Shown piece after piece: positions 34,546 through 44,999 of a stretch of 64,000 nt of DNA. The stretch is from Carettochelys insculpta (Eukaryota; Chordata; Testudines; Carettochelyidae). How positions within the stretch are numbered: the stretch's first letter is position 1; each line of letters begins with the position of its first letter. The DNA is taken from assembly GCF_033958435.1 (NCBI RefSeq), contig NC_134144.1, positions 14,935,510-14,999,509 on the forward strand, read 5' to 3'. Under the pieces are notes generated by a model, which saw only the letters and a program-made list of their open reading frames with translations, was not told the origin of the DNA and did not search any database. The position numbers were made by a program, and so were the translations under genes.

Positions 34546-35268
34546 TGGTCAGTTGTGATGGTAATAAATAGTGGAGTCCCCCAGGGATGTGAACTAGGGC
34601 AAGTGCTATTTAACATATTCATAAATGATCTGGAATGGGGGAAAACTGTGAGTTGAATGATTTTGCAACATCTACCAACTTTGCCAAGACAGGCAAGTCC
34701 AAAGCAGCTTCTGAAGGATTGCAAAAGGACTGGGGAAAGAAAACTACTAGGGGTATCCAACGGCAGATGGAAAGTTAAAAAGCTAGAGACTGCTCATCTT
34801 AAAAAAGACAGTGGGGTATGATAAAGGCCTGTGAAATTGCGTAGAGAAAGTGTATCAGAAAATGCTGTAGATGTTTTCATGGAACAAAACAACCAGAGAG
34901 TCACGCTATGAAAGTATAGGCATCAGCTTTAAAACAATTGGAACACACAGTCAATCTGTTGAACTTGTTGCCAGGGGGATTGTTGTGAGAGCTAAAAATA
35001 TTCCTGGATTGAAAAAAAATTAGATAAGTTTTTAGAGGATAGCTCCATCAATGGCTGTTAGCCAAGATGGTCAGGGATCCATCAGGATGTCCTTATCCTT
35101 TGATTGCCAAAAGGTGCCACTGGATGACACAGGGTGGGCCTCTTGATGATGATTGCTTCAGAAGGAATGGACAGAACAGGGAGCAGGCATTGGCCATTAT
35201 TGGCAAACAGGGCACTGGGCTAAATGGACCATTGTTGTGACCAGGGTGGCCATTCTTATATTCTTTTA
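34546..35268 (+). pseudogene. CR1 LINE ORF2 and 3' end, sense, decayed
   Basis: Sense-strand CR1. It begins in RT motif B ('agtggagtcccccagggatg', encoding a decayed PQG region), passes through 'tattcataaatgatctggaa' and a deleted C-terminal region, then reaches the 3' tail ('ctaaatggaccattgttgtg', 'ccattcttatattctttt'). Frames are broken throughout and long internal pieces are missing. The 3' end is intact and the 5' end truncated, the usual CR1 pattern. Confidence 0.8.
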
Positions 35269-35279
35269 ATTGCAAGCAG

Positions 35280-36140
35280 TTTATATTTAGGAAAGATAGT
35301 TGCACAATGCTTTATATTGCTCGGCTTTTTGAAATGCACTGCTCTTGTTCATATGTAGACTGTTGCAGTCATGTAACTGTGCAAATGATTATCAGGTTTT
35401 TGGAGGACATTTATATGAAGCCTTAGGTAGGTGTGGCATATTTTCAATTAAATACATATTATCATAGTGATTTGATTGCGTTGTCTATAGATTTCTGGGG
35501 TTAGGCTCTGTCAAAACAATGTTGTAGCAGGAACCTGACAAAGGATTTGCTCATCACAAGTGTCCCTGGAAATGACATTGTAATTTGGAGGGTTTGAGTG
35601 CTGGTTTCCCACAATCTCCATTGTTAAAATCAATAAAGGAGCGCACCTTGCTGTAAGTCCCACTAGCTGATGTACATTAGAGCAGCCTTAGTTTGTTGTA
35701 ATGCTGAGTAGGGATTACACCTGTCTTCTGCAACCCAGAGGATGGGAGGAGAAAAAAGTGGCCTACAGTTACCTTGGCTACCTGTTGCCTCAGGTGCGCT
35801 GAGTGGAGAGCTAATGCCCCTGAGATTTGCTTGGCTTCTTTTACCTAGGCCAGTGTTTTCCAGTGGGTATGGCTCAGCTCACCCCATCAGTGGAACACCT
35901 ACGTGTCAGCCATCCTTCCGCTGAATACATGTATGCTCCCCAGCCAGTGCCATGGATGGGTTAGTCAAGGGGGCTGGTTTGCAGCAGAGAGGGATTAAGC
36001 CTGGAAATGGGGGGGGCAGGTTTGCGGGATGGGGGTGGGTTTGGGGGCTGAGGGGGGTAGAGACTGGCAAGGGGTTCTGCAAAATTCTTTCAAGTTTAAA
36101 AGGGTTCTGTGGCCAAATAAAATTGAGAAAAAACTGACCT
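35280..36140. other. No gene seen; G-rich tract
   Basis: Contains a G-rich stretch at about 36005-36065 ('gggatgggggtgggtttggg') with quadruplex potential. The motif tgtacattagagcagcc lies near 35670. The 108-codon minus-strand frame 35995-36321 crosses into the TIR element. Confidence 0.4.
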
Positions 36141-36142
36141 TG

Positions 36143-36974
36143 GCTATGTCTAGACTAGAGCGGTCAGTCAGTAGCTTCTGACAGAAACTTCTGTGTTCCA
36201 ACAAAACCTCTGTTGACAGATTACAATCTGCTTTGCAGTCTGGCCAGTCTTTCGATACTCTGTTGACAGAGTGGCCAGACTGCCTGGCCACACTGTCAAC
36301 AGAATGGACTGTGGAACTCATCAGACAGGGTCACATGGCCAGCAATCCCTTCCGGGAGCCCTGGTGAGACACTCTCTTTAAAGTCCCTCCTGCCCTGACT
36401 GATGCCCGTGTGATGGGGTTCAGGGGTCCCTCTGCACTGCACCCCATCCACTGGCAGGAGTGACTCTCACTCAGCAGGTACAACAGGAGGTTTATTAGGC
36501 AACAGATGCCCAGTTTCTCACAGAAGCGTCAGTACAGCAGTCAGAGACAGTCCTTCCAACCCGTCCTGGGGAGAAGACCCCGAGGGGTGCCCCTCTGGGG
36601 TGTAGCCTTCCCCCTCCTCAGGCTGGCTGCCTTCCAGCTCTCTCTTCCCCTAGCCTCTAACTGCCACCCCTGATTCAAACCCAGCTCGGCTCCTCCCTCC
36701 TCTTTGTTCAGGGCGGAGGTGTTATCTGCCAGTTGTAGCCCCAGGGTCATCCTTAGCCACTGGGAGCTGCTCTCCTTGCCTCTCACATCCAGCCTGACTT
36801 ACACATGCACTCCCCCCACTCCATCACAGCCCGTTCCCTGCCCATGATGAGGCTCACCTACCTCCACGAGGGACAGCACAGCTGTTACAGTACAGTTTCA
36901 ATGCTTGCTGAGAGACACAGCGCTTTCCAGCTAGTCAGTTTTTTTGACGCAACAATCTAGTGTAGACGTCACCC
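36143..36974. mobile_element. TIR element carrying a solo LTR
   Basis: Left end ggctatgtctagactagagc, right end caatctagtgtagacgtcac. Without the 420-bp LTR and one 5-bp duplication the element is about 407 bp, close to its relative at 12809-13245 (437 bp). It has repeated ctgttgacag motifs and a 22-bp near-perfect foldback (36257-36278 with 36284-36305). Non-coding. Confidence 0.72.
36409..36828 (-). mobile_element. Solo LTR with 5-bp target duplication
   Basis: A 420-bp unit starting TGTGATGGGG and ending CTCCATCACA, thus TG...CA with a short inverted end. It is flanked on both sides by GCCCG (36404-36408 and 36829-36833), an exact 5-bp duplication. An AATAAA signal on the minus strand (36491-36496) suggests minus orientation. 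No internal retroviral or Gypsy coding region remains, so this is a solo LTR left by recombination. I cannot tell ERV from Gypsy. Confidence 0.85.
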
Positions 36975-37599
36975 TAGAGAGGAGTTAGTGGTCTTTCTTT
37001 ATGAGGTTGCTGAAACTTTCATTTAATGTCCCATCTTCAGTGGGATGTTACAACAGTATTAAGCTCAGGGTTAATAGCGGTGTTGCCTGAACCAGGCCAA
37101 GGTTTGTTCGCTAAACTGGTGGCTGACTAATTATTCAGTACTTGTCACTAGAGTTCCCTCAGTGTGCTTTCACTGCCATTTAAGTGCCTTGGTGTTTGTC
37201 AAATGTGGTACATAAAGGTTCCAGGAAATCTCTCCTTGAGCTCTCATGACTAACTGGACAAGAATTAAATGGGAGTAAGTAGACAGACCTTCAGTGCATT
37301 GTCTGTCCCAGCTTGGAAAATCAGTCACTTCATTTAAAATAGTCCCTGCTGATCTGGACTTTTTGACTGTTTATAGAGCTGGTCGGAAATTTCCTGTTAA
37401 CATGTTTTGACTTTTTACCTCAGAGAAAATGTGATTTTTTCCAAAACTGAAAATTTCCACAGCAAAATGTTTTGAATTTTCCATTGTAAAACTCTCACCT
37501 TCAGCAAACATGTTCCAGGTCAGGTTGAGCTGATCCAAAACATTTGGTTTGTTAAACTGAGCCCAAGCATTTAGCTTTGGCTCAGCTGCAGTGGTGATT

Positions 37600-37690
37600 G
37601 TAGTTTAGGTGCCTTATGCCCTCATTGTCATCAACGGGTTGGGCTTCAAGACAGCGTTCATCTCCCATGATGCACTGCAATCTTCCCTCT
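37600..37690. repeat. ACTACAACTCCCATGATGC-type repeat, copy 1
   Basis: Contains 'tagtttaggtgccttatgcc' followed by 'catctcccatgatgcactgc'. Two more copies are at 44521-44660 and 49499-49701. Confidence 0.6.
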
Positions 37691-37696
37691 GGCTAA

Positions 37697-38165
37697 GCGA
37701 ACATAAGAATGGCTATACTGAGTCAGACCAAAGGTCCATCTAGCCCAGTATCCTGTCTTCTCTCAGTGGCCACTGCCAGATGTCCCAGATGGAGTGAACA
37801 GAACAGGTAGTTGTTGAGTGATCCCTCTTCTGTGATCCATTTCTAATCTTTGATAAACAGAGGCTAAGGGCACCATTCCTACCCATTCTGGCTAATAAGT
37901 ATTGAAGATCTAAGCTCCATATATTTATCTAGTTCTTTTTCTGAACACCGTTAAAGTCCTGGTCTTCACAACATCATCTGGCAAGGAGTTCCACAGGTTG
38001 ACTGCATGCAATATGAAGAAAAACTTCCTTTTGTTACTTTTAAACCTGCTGCCCATTAGTTTCTTTTGGTGAGTCCTAGTTCTTATGTTAGGGGAACAAG
38101 TAAATAACTTTTCCTTATTCACTTTCTCCAGACCTGTCATGATTGTATAGGACTCTATCAGATCC
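37697..38165 (-). mobile_element. CR1 LINE 3' end, antisense
   Basis: The 3' tail complement ('aacataagaatggctatact') begins at 37700. The C-terminal ORF2 complement follows, with a broken frame at 37925-38194 that still shows KLFTCSPNIRTRTHQKKLMG and [16 protein letters not shown]. It is 5'-truncated near 38165. Confidence 0.88.
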
Positions 38166-38495
38166 TGGACATCATGGAAGTTCCCTAAGGGCAATGCATC
38201 CAGCTTGAGAGAGCGAAAAAGTGGTGCATACGGAAAAATGGGGGCAAAGGCCCCGAGCTACAACTACTGCAGCAGATCAGGCAGACGCTGATTTATGTCA
38301 AGCAGATTTAAAATGAAACGTTTCTATTTGTGAATGTCGAAACACTTCATCTGAATTGAAAATGTTAAGTCAAAATATTTTGACATTTCAGAATTGAATT
38401 TTTTCAGTACCGTTTGTTCCATGAAAAAATCTTGATTATTTCATCTTTGTGCCCCAATTCCAGAGAGAAACAAATGTTGGGATGCAGTAATTTCT

Positions 38496-38496
<1 letters not shown>

Positions 38497-38523
<27 letters not shown>
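38497..38523. repeat. (TG)n microsatellite
   Basis: About thirteen TG dinucleotides. Confidence 0.95.
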
Positions 38524-38524
<1 letters not shown>

Positions 38525-38526
<2 letters not shown>

Positions 38527-39055
38527 TTCCAATTTTCAAACCTTTCCAGTTGTGTGCTTTTGATATTATGTCAAATTTACTTTCTAGAAGTTTGGTTATT
38601 CTTATCCACCTGAAGAGTCTCAGTAATCATGTTGGACTTGTCTTTGCTCTTTCTCTGCCCTATCTCAGCACTTGTTTTGAGGATTGCTTTTAAACATTAT
38701 TCACTGCATGTTCTTTTCCATTACACTTAGCATCCCTTTAATGGTTTATAGACTGAATCTGTGGCAGGTGTTTTGCTCGCATAAGAAAGCCCATGCTGTA
38801 CCTAGCTAACTTGGAAATATACAGGTTGGCCCAACTTGCAAAGTTAAGATCCGGATCTCAACTTCTCTAGTTTTTGATTTGTTTGCATTCCAGGGTTTGG
38901 GTCATTCAGGGCTATTTCTGTTAAACAAAGTAAAATATTACATATAATTGCCACTGGAAGCAACAGTGAAAGTCTGTGTACTGTTAGTTTTCTGTAAGGT
39001 CACCCTCTCCTCTCTGTCTTGTGACCTTCCTGTACTCTTTCTTCTGGCTCTCAGG
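38525..39055. other. No gene or recognised repeat
   Basis: Nothing I can name; AT-rich. Confidence 0.4.
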
Positions 39056-39058
39056 CCT

Positions 39059-39337
39059 GGCCTACATCAGGGAACAAAGTTGATCCCAGGTATGCAATTC
39101 TAACCACACCATTAGCTTAGCTAGAGTCAATGTATCAGGATGAACTTTATTGCCTAGTGTAGTTTGGGGCTCTTTGGGCTGATGCCAACATCCCTTACTC
39201 CACGTGATAGTTTGGAGTACCAGTGTTGCTGGGCGAGCCCAGAGAAGTTAATTTTGCTGCATATTCACAGATGTAGCAAAATTGAACTCTAGAGGCTCAG
39301 TTGTGGCCTGCTGAACATGCATAAGTGTAGACATTCC
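39059..39337. mobile_element. TIR element, 279 bp
   Basis: Left ggcctacatcagggaacaaa, right cataagtgtagacattcc (complement ggaatgtctacacttatg). The interior 'tgatcccaggtatgcaattc' and 'gcttagctagagtcaatgta' are typical of one subfamily. Confidence 0.75.
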
Positions 39338-39344
39338 CTCAGCA

Positions 39345-39925
39345 TATAGGTAGTTCTATCTGGGCAATTGTGAACTAGGCAGAGGGCTATTTACTTTAAT
39401 GATCTTGTTCCTATTAGTGATACCTGAGCTCAGGCAATGACTTCTTCTGTCCCTCAGGGATGCTCAACTCCTGCTCCTTTCTCCAAGACCCCACCCAGTT
39501 ACCTGCCCCCCCATGCCCCTGGTCACTCTTCCAGTTCCTCTTGCATGCTACAGAACAGCTGATTGTGGTGAATGGAAAGTGCCGGGGGCAGAGGGGGAAG
39601 GACTGCTAGTAGGCGGGAGGCATGGGGTGGGGGAGGGAGGTGGCTGCCAGTGGGTGCTAAGCACCCATTAATTTTTTCCCCTGGGTGCATCAGGGCCAGA
39701 ACACCCACAGAGTTGGCATCTATATGTGCTCCTGTTTCTCCACCCACAAAACTGAGCTCTCTGCTCAGAAACCTACAAAAGCAGGTCCTCAGCAGGAATC
39801 AATTGCCGTAGCTTCAAAGATTTGCATCCATTGATGACTGAGCCCCTGAGCTATATCATCTTGTTCAGCATTCTGTGTTGACTTACTGTGTTGTGTCTCA
39901 GATCGGCAGCAGCATTCATTTTGTC
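39345..39925. other. No gene seen
   Basis: GC-rich around 39480-39640, with no domain in any frame. Confidence 0.4.
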
Positions 39926-39928
39926 ATG

Positions 39929-41405
39929 GTTTCATAGATTCCCAGGCCAGAAGGGATCATGTAGTCAGACCTCCTGCATAACACAGGCCGTAGAGCTTCT
40001 CCACAATAATTTCTAGAGCACGTCTTTTGGAAACACAGCCAATCTCGAGTTACTAATTGGAAGCACTAGAGAATTATTGATAAATTGTTTCAATGGTTAG
40101 TTACTCTCTCCATCTATGTTCCCTCTCATCTTTTCCACACTTGTGTTTTCCATCCATGTGTGGAATAATTTTTCTTATGTGCACCAAGGCATGTGCATTA
40201 CCAGTGGAAACAGAAAAAAAACTAACTGTGAGCAAACTGCTATTCTGCTGGGTGGCATTTGAATTTCTCCTGAGTGGCTGCACAAGTTCCCCGCTTACAG
40301 GGAACACTGCTCACCATCACAAATTTGTGCTATCTGTCTGAATTCATCTGACTTCCAGCCACTGGAGTGTGTTATACTTTGCCTTGCAAGGCTGAAATAC
40401 CCATCAGCAATGCTTATAGGCTGTAAACAAGGCACCTCTCAACCTGTGCGTTAAGATAAATATTGAGTTCCTTTTAAGGCATGTTTTCTTATCCTCTTTT
40501 TGAACCCTCTCCTATTGTGGGCACTGGAATTGGATACAGGAATCTAGCAGTCGGTGCACCAGTGCCAAACACTGAGGTAAAACAAACTCCCTGTTCTTTC
40601 TTGAGATTCCTTTGTATATGCGTCCAAAGATCAAATTAGCCTTTTCGGCCACCGATAACTCTCTTTTAGCAGATTCGCCATATTCCTGACCTCCAAATCT
40701 TTTATCAGAGCCCTCCAATTCTGCCTTACTGTGAGTTTGGCCTACTTTTTTTATTCCTCCAGGGAGACTTTTCCATTTAGCCACATTAACAGGTGTATTG
40801 TTTGCTTGTGCTCAGTTTACCAAGCGTTCCAGGTCACTCCCTGTTTATTTCATTAATTAATACTCCCTGATTTTTTTGTGCCATCTCTCAACATTTTATC
40901 TGTGATGATTTTATGTTTTCTTCCAGGTCACTTAAAAAAAACTGTTAAATAGCACAGAATCAAGAACCAATCCCTGTGGCACCTCACTAGAAACTCCCCT
41001 GTTCTCGGATGAGTCCATGTTGACAGTTAAATTTTGAAACCGGTCATTCAACCAGCTTTTAATCCATTTAAAGTGTGCCATGTCAATCTGATATCAGTCA
41101 GATTTTGTAATTAAGATGTCCCACAGGGCCCTGTCCAACACATTTGAGAAGTCTAAATATATTACACCAACGCAATTACTTTTGCCAACCAACTTTGTTT
41201 CATCAAGAAAGATACCAAGTTTTGGGAGGATCTATTTGCCATAAACTCATGTTGTTTGGCATTAATTACGTTACCTTCCCTTCAGTTTTTTAAATGTTTT
41301 ACATTTTTTGAGTCCTGTGTTGCCTAATGAATAATCTTGCCTGGGATCAATGTTAGATCAACTGGCCTATAGTGACCTGGGGCATTACCCTTTTAAAATA
41401 TTCAG
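39929..41405 (-). mobile_element. Long old CR1/L3-like LINE, antisense, decayed
   Basis: Starts with the 3' tail complement 'ttcatagattcccaggccag' and 'agacctcctgcataacacag'. It continues through most of ORF2 complement, for example 'gcatgttttcttatcctctt', 'tgattttatgttttcttcca', 'gaaccaatccctgtggcacc' and 'cataaactcatgttgtttgg'. The frame is broken many times. A hAT-like MITE (40114-40309) interrupts it. With the insert removed the copy is about 1.28 kb. Confidence 0.85.
40114..40309. mobile_element. hAT-like MITE, copy 2, nested in CR1
   Basis: Left CTATGTTCCCTCTCAT, right complement CAGTGTTCCCTGTAAG. Flanking 8-mers ctctccat (40106-40113) and ctcaccat (40310-40317) match at seven of eight positions. 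The flanks join into a continuous CR1 'ttactctcaccatcac' block. It is the opposite-orientation sister of 6682-6888. Confidence 0.85.
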
Positions 41406-41527
41406 ACATGTTAAGGAAATAGGTCTGTGGGACAATAGTGGATGAGCATTTTGATTTATGTAAATACATGTTAATCTTTTCCAACCACAAAACTTTGTTA
41501 TCATTTCTTTCAAATGCATTTTGTTCA

Positions 41528-41530
<3 letters not shown>

Positions 41531-41570
<40 letters not shown>
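41531..41570. repeat. (TC)20 microsatellite
   Basis: Forty bases of perfect TC dinucleotides. The minus-strand frame across it reads as an alternating Arg-Glu run and is not a gene. Confidence 0.97.
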
Positions 41571-41573
<3 letters not shown>

Positions 41574-41574
41574 G

Positions 41575-43018
41575 AAGACATGAAGGGTGAATTTTCATGG
41601 GCATCCGTAGCGGGAGGGCTACAGCATTAAATGTTCGTTTAACCACATTTCCAATTCCTGCTGACTGATCAATGCATTGTTACTTGTGGTGGTGGTCTCC
41701 TCGCAATAGTGCAGGTGGAGGTTTAACTTCCCAGCTCCCGCCCCTTTTTTAAATTTTAATTGCTGAGGCTGGGGGGCAAATGTTGCTGAGCAAATAATGG
41801 GTATTTTGATTGCCCATGCAATCACTGTATCACAAGTCTAATGTTGCTTTGTAAAGCCCTTTGAGTATCTCAAGTCTGATCAGTGCTGTGTAAAGCCATT
41901 TTGTGTTGTTTGCTTTTGTCCAAAGAGAACAAGCTTTTGACATAGAGAGCTGAAGAAAGACACAGAGAGCTGTCCAAACCCCTTCAAAGCTGAATGCAAC
42001 CTGAATCGTTACAGAGGTGCCTGGCAGCAAGAACAGTCATTAATTGCTGCAGTGAAGGGGGTACTTAACCTGCCAACCAGCACGTACAATTCTTTCTGCC
42101 ACTGCTACCTTGGAAAATGCACTTGTCAGTTAAATACATTCAAAAAGTCTTTGTAGACCAGGCAAAAGGCAGATCAAACCCCGGAACCAAACATTCCTAG
42201 CTAAGCTGCTCCACACAGAACTACACAGCAACAGGTCTGAAGGTTGAAGATATGAATGTTGTAAAATAGTTTATTTGGTGGCAGGGCCTTAAAGTGTGCG
42301 TTAGAATGGAGTTCCCAGATGAAGAATCTGTTGTGGAGATGTTCTCATTTGCCAGTAGCTTTATCCCAAACACATCTGGGTGAGGGAAGTTGCTATGAAG
42401 AAAAGAGTACATGGTGGGTGTATGTGAGAAATACATAACCACTTCTGCTCCCAGGAGTAGCAATGAGCCACAGAGACCCTTGAAGTGCTATACCAACAAG
42501 GATAAAATGAAATTTTTTGTCTTGTATCCACCCCTCTCAGTTCTCATCAGTCTGAGACTTGGATTTTATTCTGTTCATATAAATGGCCCCAGGTCTCTCA
42601 TACCCTCAGGGATCCCTGGGAATCCAAATTTCAAATTGGGCTCCATGATCTGTCTCATGTAGTGGCAAATCTTGCCTTCAGGACAAAGATCTCAGTGCAG
42701 ATGTTTATCCTTTCCTTTTCCCTCACTGGCTCCCAGTGTGAGGAATGATGATTTTGTCCCACAATAATACTTAAAGCTTTGTATTCACAGACCTCAATGT
42801 GCTCTATCAAGGTAAGTGTCAGTACAATGCACTATAAATTGACCAGCTGGAATTAACAGCTGTGGGCAGTACCTGAAACTGTCAATTCTCTAAGCGGGTA
42901 CTACGTTTTCAGGAACTTTCCTGGTTCCAGGTCTGGGGTGTTGCTTACCTGATATTGCGAGTCACTATAACCCAGGCATTCTGTTTTTGTACATTCAACT
43001 TATACATAAAGCTGGGTA
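41575..43018. other. No gene or recognised repeat
   Basis: No coding frame with a domain. The frames at 42221-42463 and 42411-42662 lie on opposite strands and are chance. Confidence 0.4.
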
Positions 43019-43021
43019 GAG

Positions 43022-43440
43022 CAAAAGAACAGCTATATAGTGGGTCAGACCAAAGACCCATCTATCCCAGTATCCTGTCTTCTGACAGAGGGCAAAGCCA
43101 GGTGCCCCAGAGGGAGGGAGCAGAACAGGGAATCAGCAAAGTGATCCTTCTCCTGTCATCCATTTCCAGCCTCTGACAAACTGTCTAGGGACACCATTCC
43201 TACCTATTGTGGCTCATATCCACTGATGGACCTAACCTCCATGAATTTATCTAGTTCTTTTTTGAACCCTGATCACGTCTTGGTCTTCCCAACCTCCTCT
43301 GGCAGGGAGTCCCACAGGCCTACCATGTGCTGTGTGAAGAAAAACTTCCTTTTGTTGGTTTTAAACCTGCTGCCCATTAATTTCATTTGGTGACCCCTAG
43401 TTCTTATATTATGGGAACAAGCAAATAACTTTTGGTTGGG
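43022..43440 (-). mobile_element. CR1 LINE 3' end, antisense
   Basis: The tail complement ('gaacagctatatagtgggtc') begins at 43027. ORF2 C terminus complement follows, still showing KLFACSHNIRTRGHQMKLMG. The copy ends near 43440. Confidence 0.88.
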
Positions 43441-43520
43441 AATTACCATCAAAATGATTGTTTTAATTAAAAATGCAGTTTCCACACAACATTTTTTTCT
43501 ATGAGGAAAGTTAGTATTCT

Positions 43521-43551
43521 GATGATGATGATGATGATTATTATTATTATT
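43521..43551. repeat. (GAT)6(TTA)n microsatellite
   Basis: Six GAT trimers grade into four to five TTA trimers. Confidence 0.93.
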
Positions 43552-43689
43552 TTTGGCAAAACTGAAAAAAGACCGTGGCAAACTCAAACCCACTATTTTG
43601 CCTCACATGCCATCAGTTCAGATAGGGTTGTTTTGGTTTGTCACATTCAAGTGAAACATTTGATTTAATGTCAGACTGACCTGAATTGG

Positions 43690-44505
43690 TCTACCCAAAT
43701 TAGAGAAATGGTCTGAAGTAAACAGGATGAAGTTTAATAAAGACAAATGCAAAGTGCTCCACTTAGGAAGGAGCAATTAGTTTCACACATACAGAAAGGG
43801 AAGCAATTGTCTAGGAAGGAGTATGGCAGAAAGGGATCTAGGGGTTATAGTGGACCACAAGTTAAATATGAGTCAACAGTGTGATGCTTTTGCAAAAAAA
43901 CCAAACATGATTCTGGGATGCATTAACAGGTGTGTTGTAAACAAGACACGAGAAGTTATTCTTCTGCTCTGCTTTGTGCTGGTTAGGCCCCAGTTGGAGT
44001 ATTGTGTCCAGTTCCGGGTGCCACATTTCAGGAAAGATGTGGAGAAATTGGAAAGGGTCCAGAAAAGAGCAAGAAGAAGGTCAAAGGTCTAGAGAACATG
44101 ACTTATGAAGAAAGGCTGAAAGAATTGTGCTTGTTTAGTTTGACAAAAAGAAGATTAAGGGGGGACATGATAGCGGTTTTCAGGTATCTAGAAAGGTGTC
44201 ATGAGGAGGGAGAAAACTTGTTTTTCTTGGCCTCTGAGGATAGAACAAGAAGCAACGGGCTTAAACTGCAGCAAGGGAGGTTTAGGTTGGACATTAGGAA
44301 AAAGTTCCTAATGTCAGGGTGGTCAAACACTGGAATAAATTGCCTAGGGAGGTTGTGGAATCTCCATCTCTGGAGATATTTAAGAATAAGTTCGATAAGT
44401 GTCTATCAGGGATGTTCTAGACAGTACTTGGTCCCAATATGAGGGCAGGGGGCTGGACTCGATGACCTCTCAAGGTCCGTGCCAGTGCTAGCATTCTATG
44501 ATTCT
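43690..44505 (+). mobile_element. CR1 LINE ORF2 end and 3' tail, sense
   Basis: A sense CR1 copy, truncated at 5'. It ends in the classic CR1 tail 'gggctggactcgatgacctc' and then 'cattctatgattct', with the 8-bp ATTCTATG terminal unit. The coding region is covered in the separate entry. Confidence 0.9.
43823..44380 (+). pseudogene. CR1 ORF2 C-terminal region, frameshifted
   Basis: C-terminal portion of the CR1 polyprotein. Frame one (43823-44092) reads MAERDLGVIVDHKLNMSQQC, then [20 protein letters not shown]. The frame then shifts near 44070, and the second frame (44002-44442) continues with [20 protein letters not shown] and [15 protein letters not shown]. Neither half is complete. The break and 5' truncation rule out function. 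Confidence 0.85.
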
Positions 44506-44520
44506 GCCTTGTGAGGGTCA

Positions 44521-44660
44521 CAGTTCAGATGCCTGATGCCTCCATTTTCCTTTCTGAACTGGTGCCTTACTTGGACGACATCTCTCATGTTTCACGATGA
44601 CCTCGTCTCTGGCAGAACAACCATGATGCATCATGGGAGTCTCATGACCGCTACGCTATC
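44521..44660. repeat. ACTACAACTCCCATGATGC-type repeat, copy 2
   Basis: Contains 'cagttcagatgcctgatgcc', 'ttggacgacatctctcatgt' and 'catgatgcatcatgggag'. It matches the plan of 37600-37690 and 49499-49701. Confidence 0.6.
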
Positions 44661-44851
44661 ATCAGGTACTGCGCCGATGGGAGTATGTGTGGATGGGAAA
44701 TGGTCTGGTGAATTAAAAGGTGCCAGGGCTCCTGGCTGCTGCTGCTTTGGTGAACATGGGGTGGCGCTGAGAGGCTGGATGGAGGAGGCTATCTCCTAGC
44801 CCTGCCCTTTCTGCCTGAGACCGCCCAGGGCCCTGGAGCTGGCCCCTGCCC

Positions 44852-44873
44852 CCACACGCACACACACACACAC
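44852..44873. repeat. (CA)n microsatellite
   Basis: Around ten CA dinucleotides after a C-rich tract. Confidence 0.85.
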
Positions 44874-44999
44874 TTTGGCCAGGGCCTGGAAATGTCTGCT
44901 GGCTGCCAAACACCGCAACAGCTGAGGCATTCTCAGCCCTATATCCCCTTAAGCTGAAAAGTAACATTTTGTCATAGCTGATTCAAAAATTGCCAGTAC

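Noticed and set aside
41353..41646. 97-codon minus-strand frame with an Arg-Glu run
   Set aside because: The run is the (TC)20 microsatellite translated; the rest is CR1 edge.
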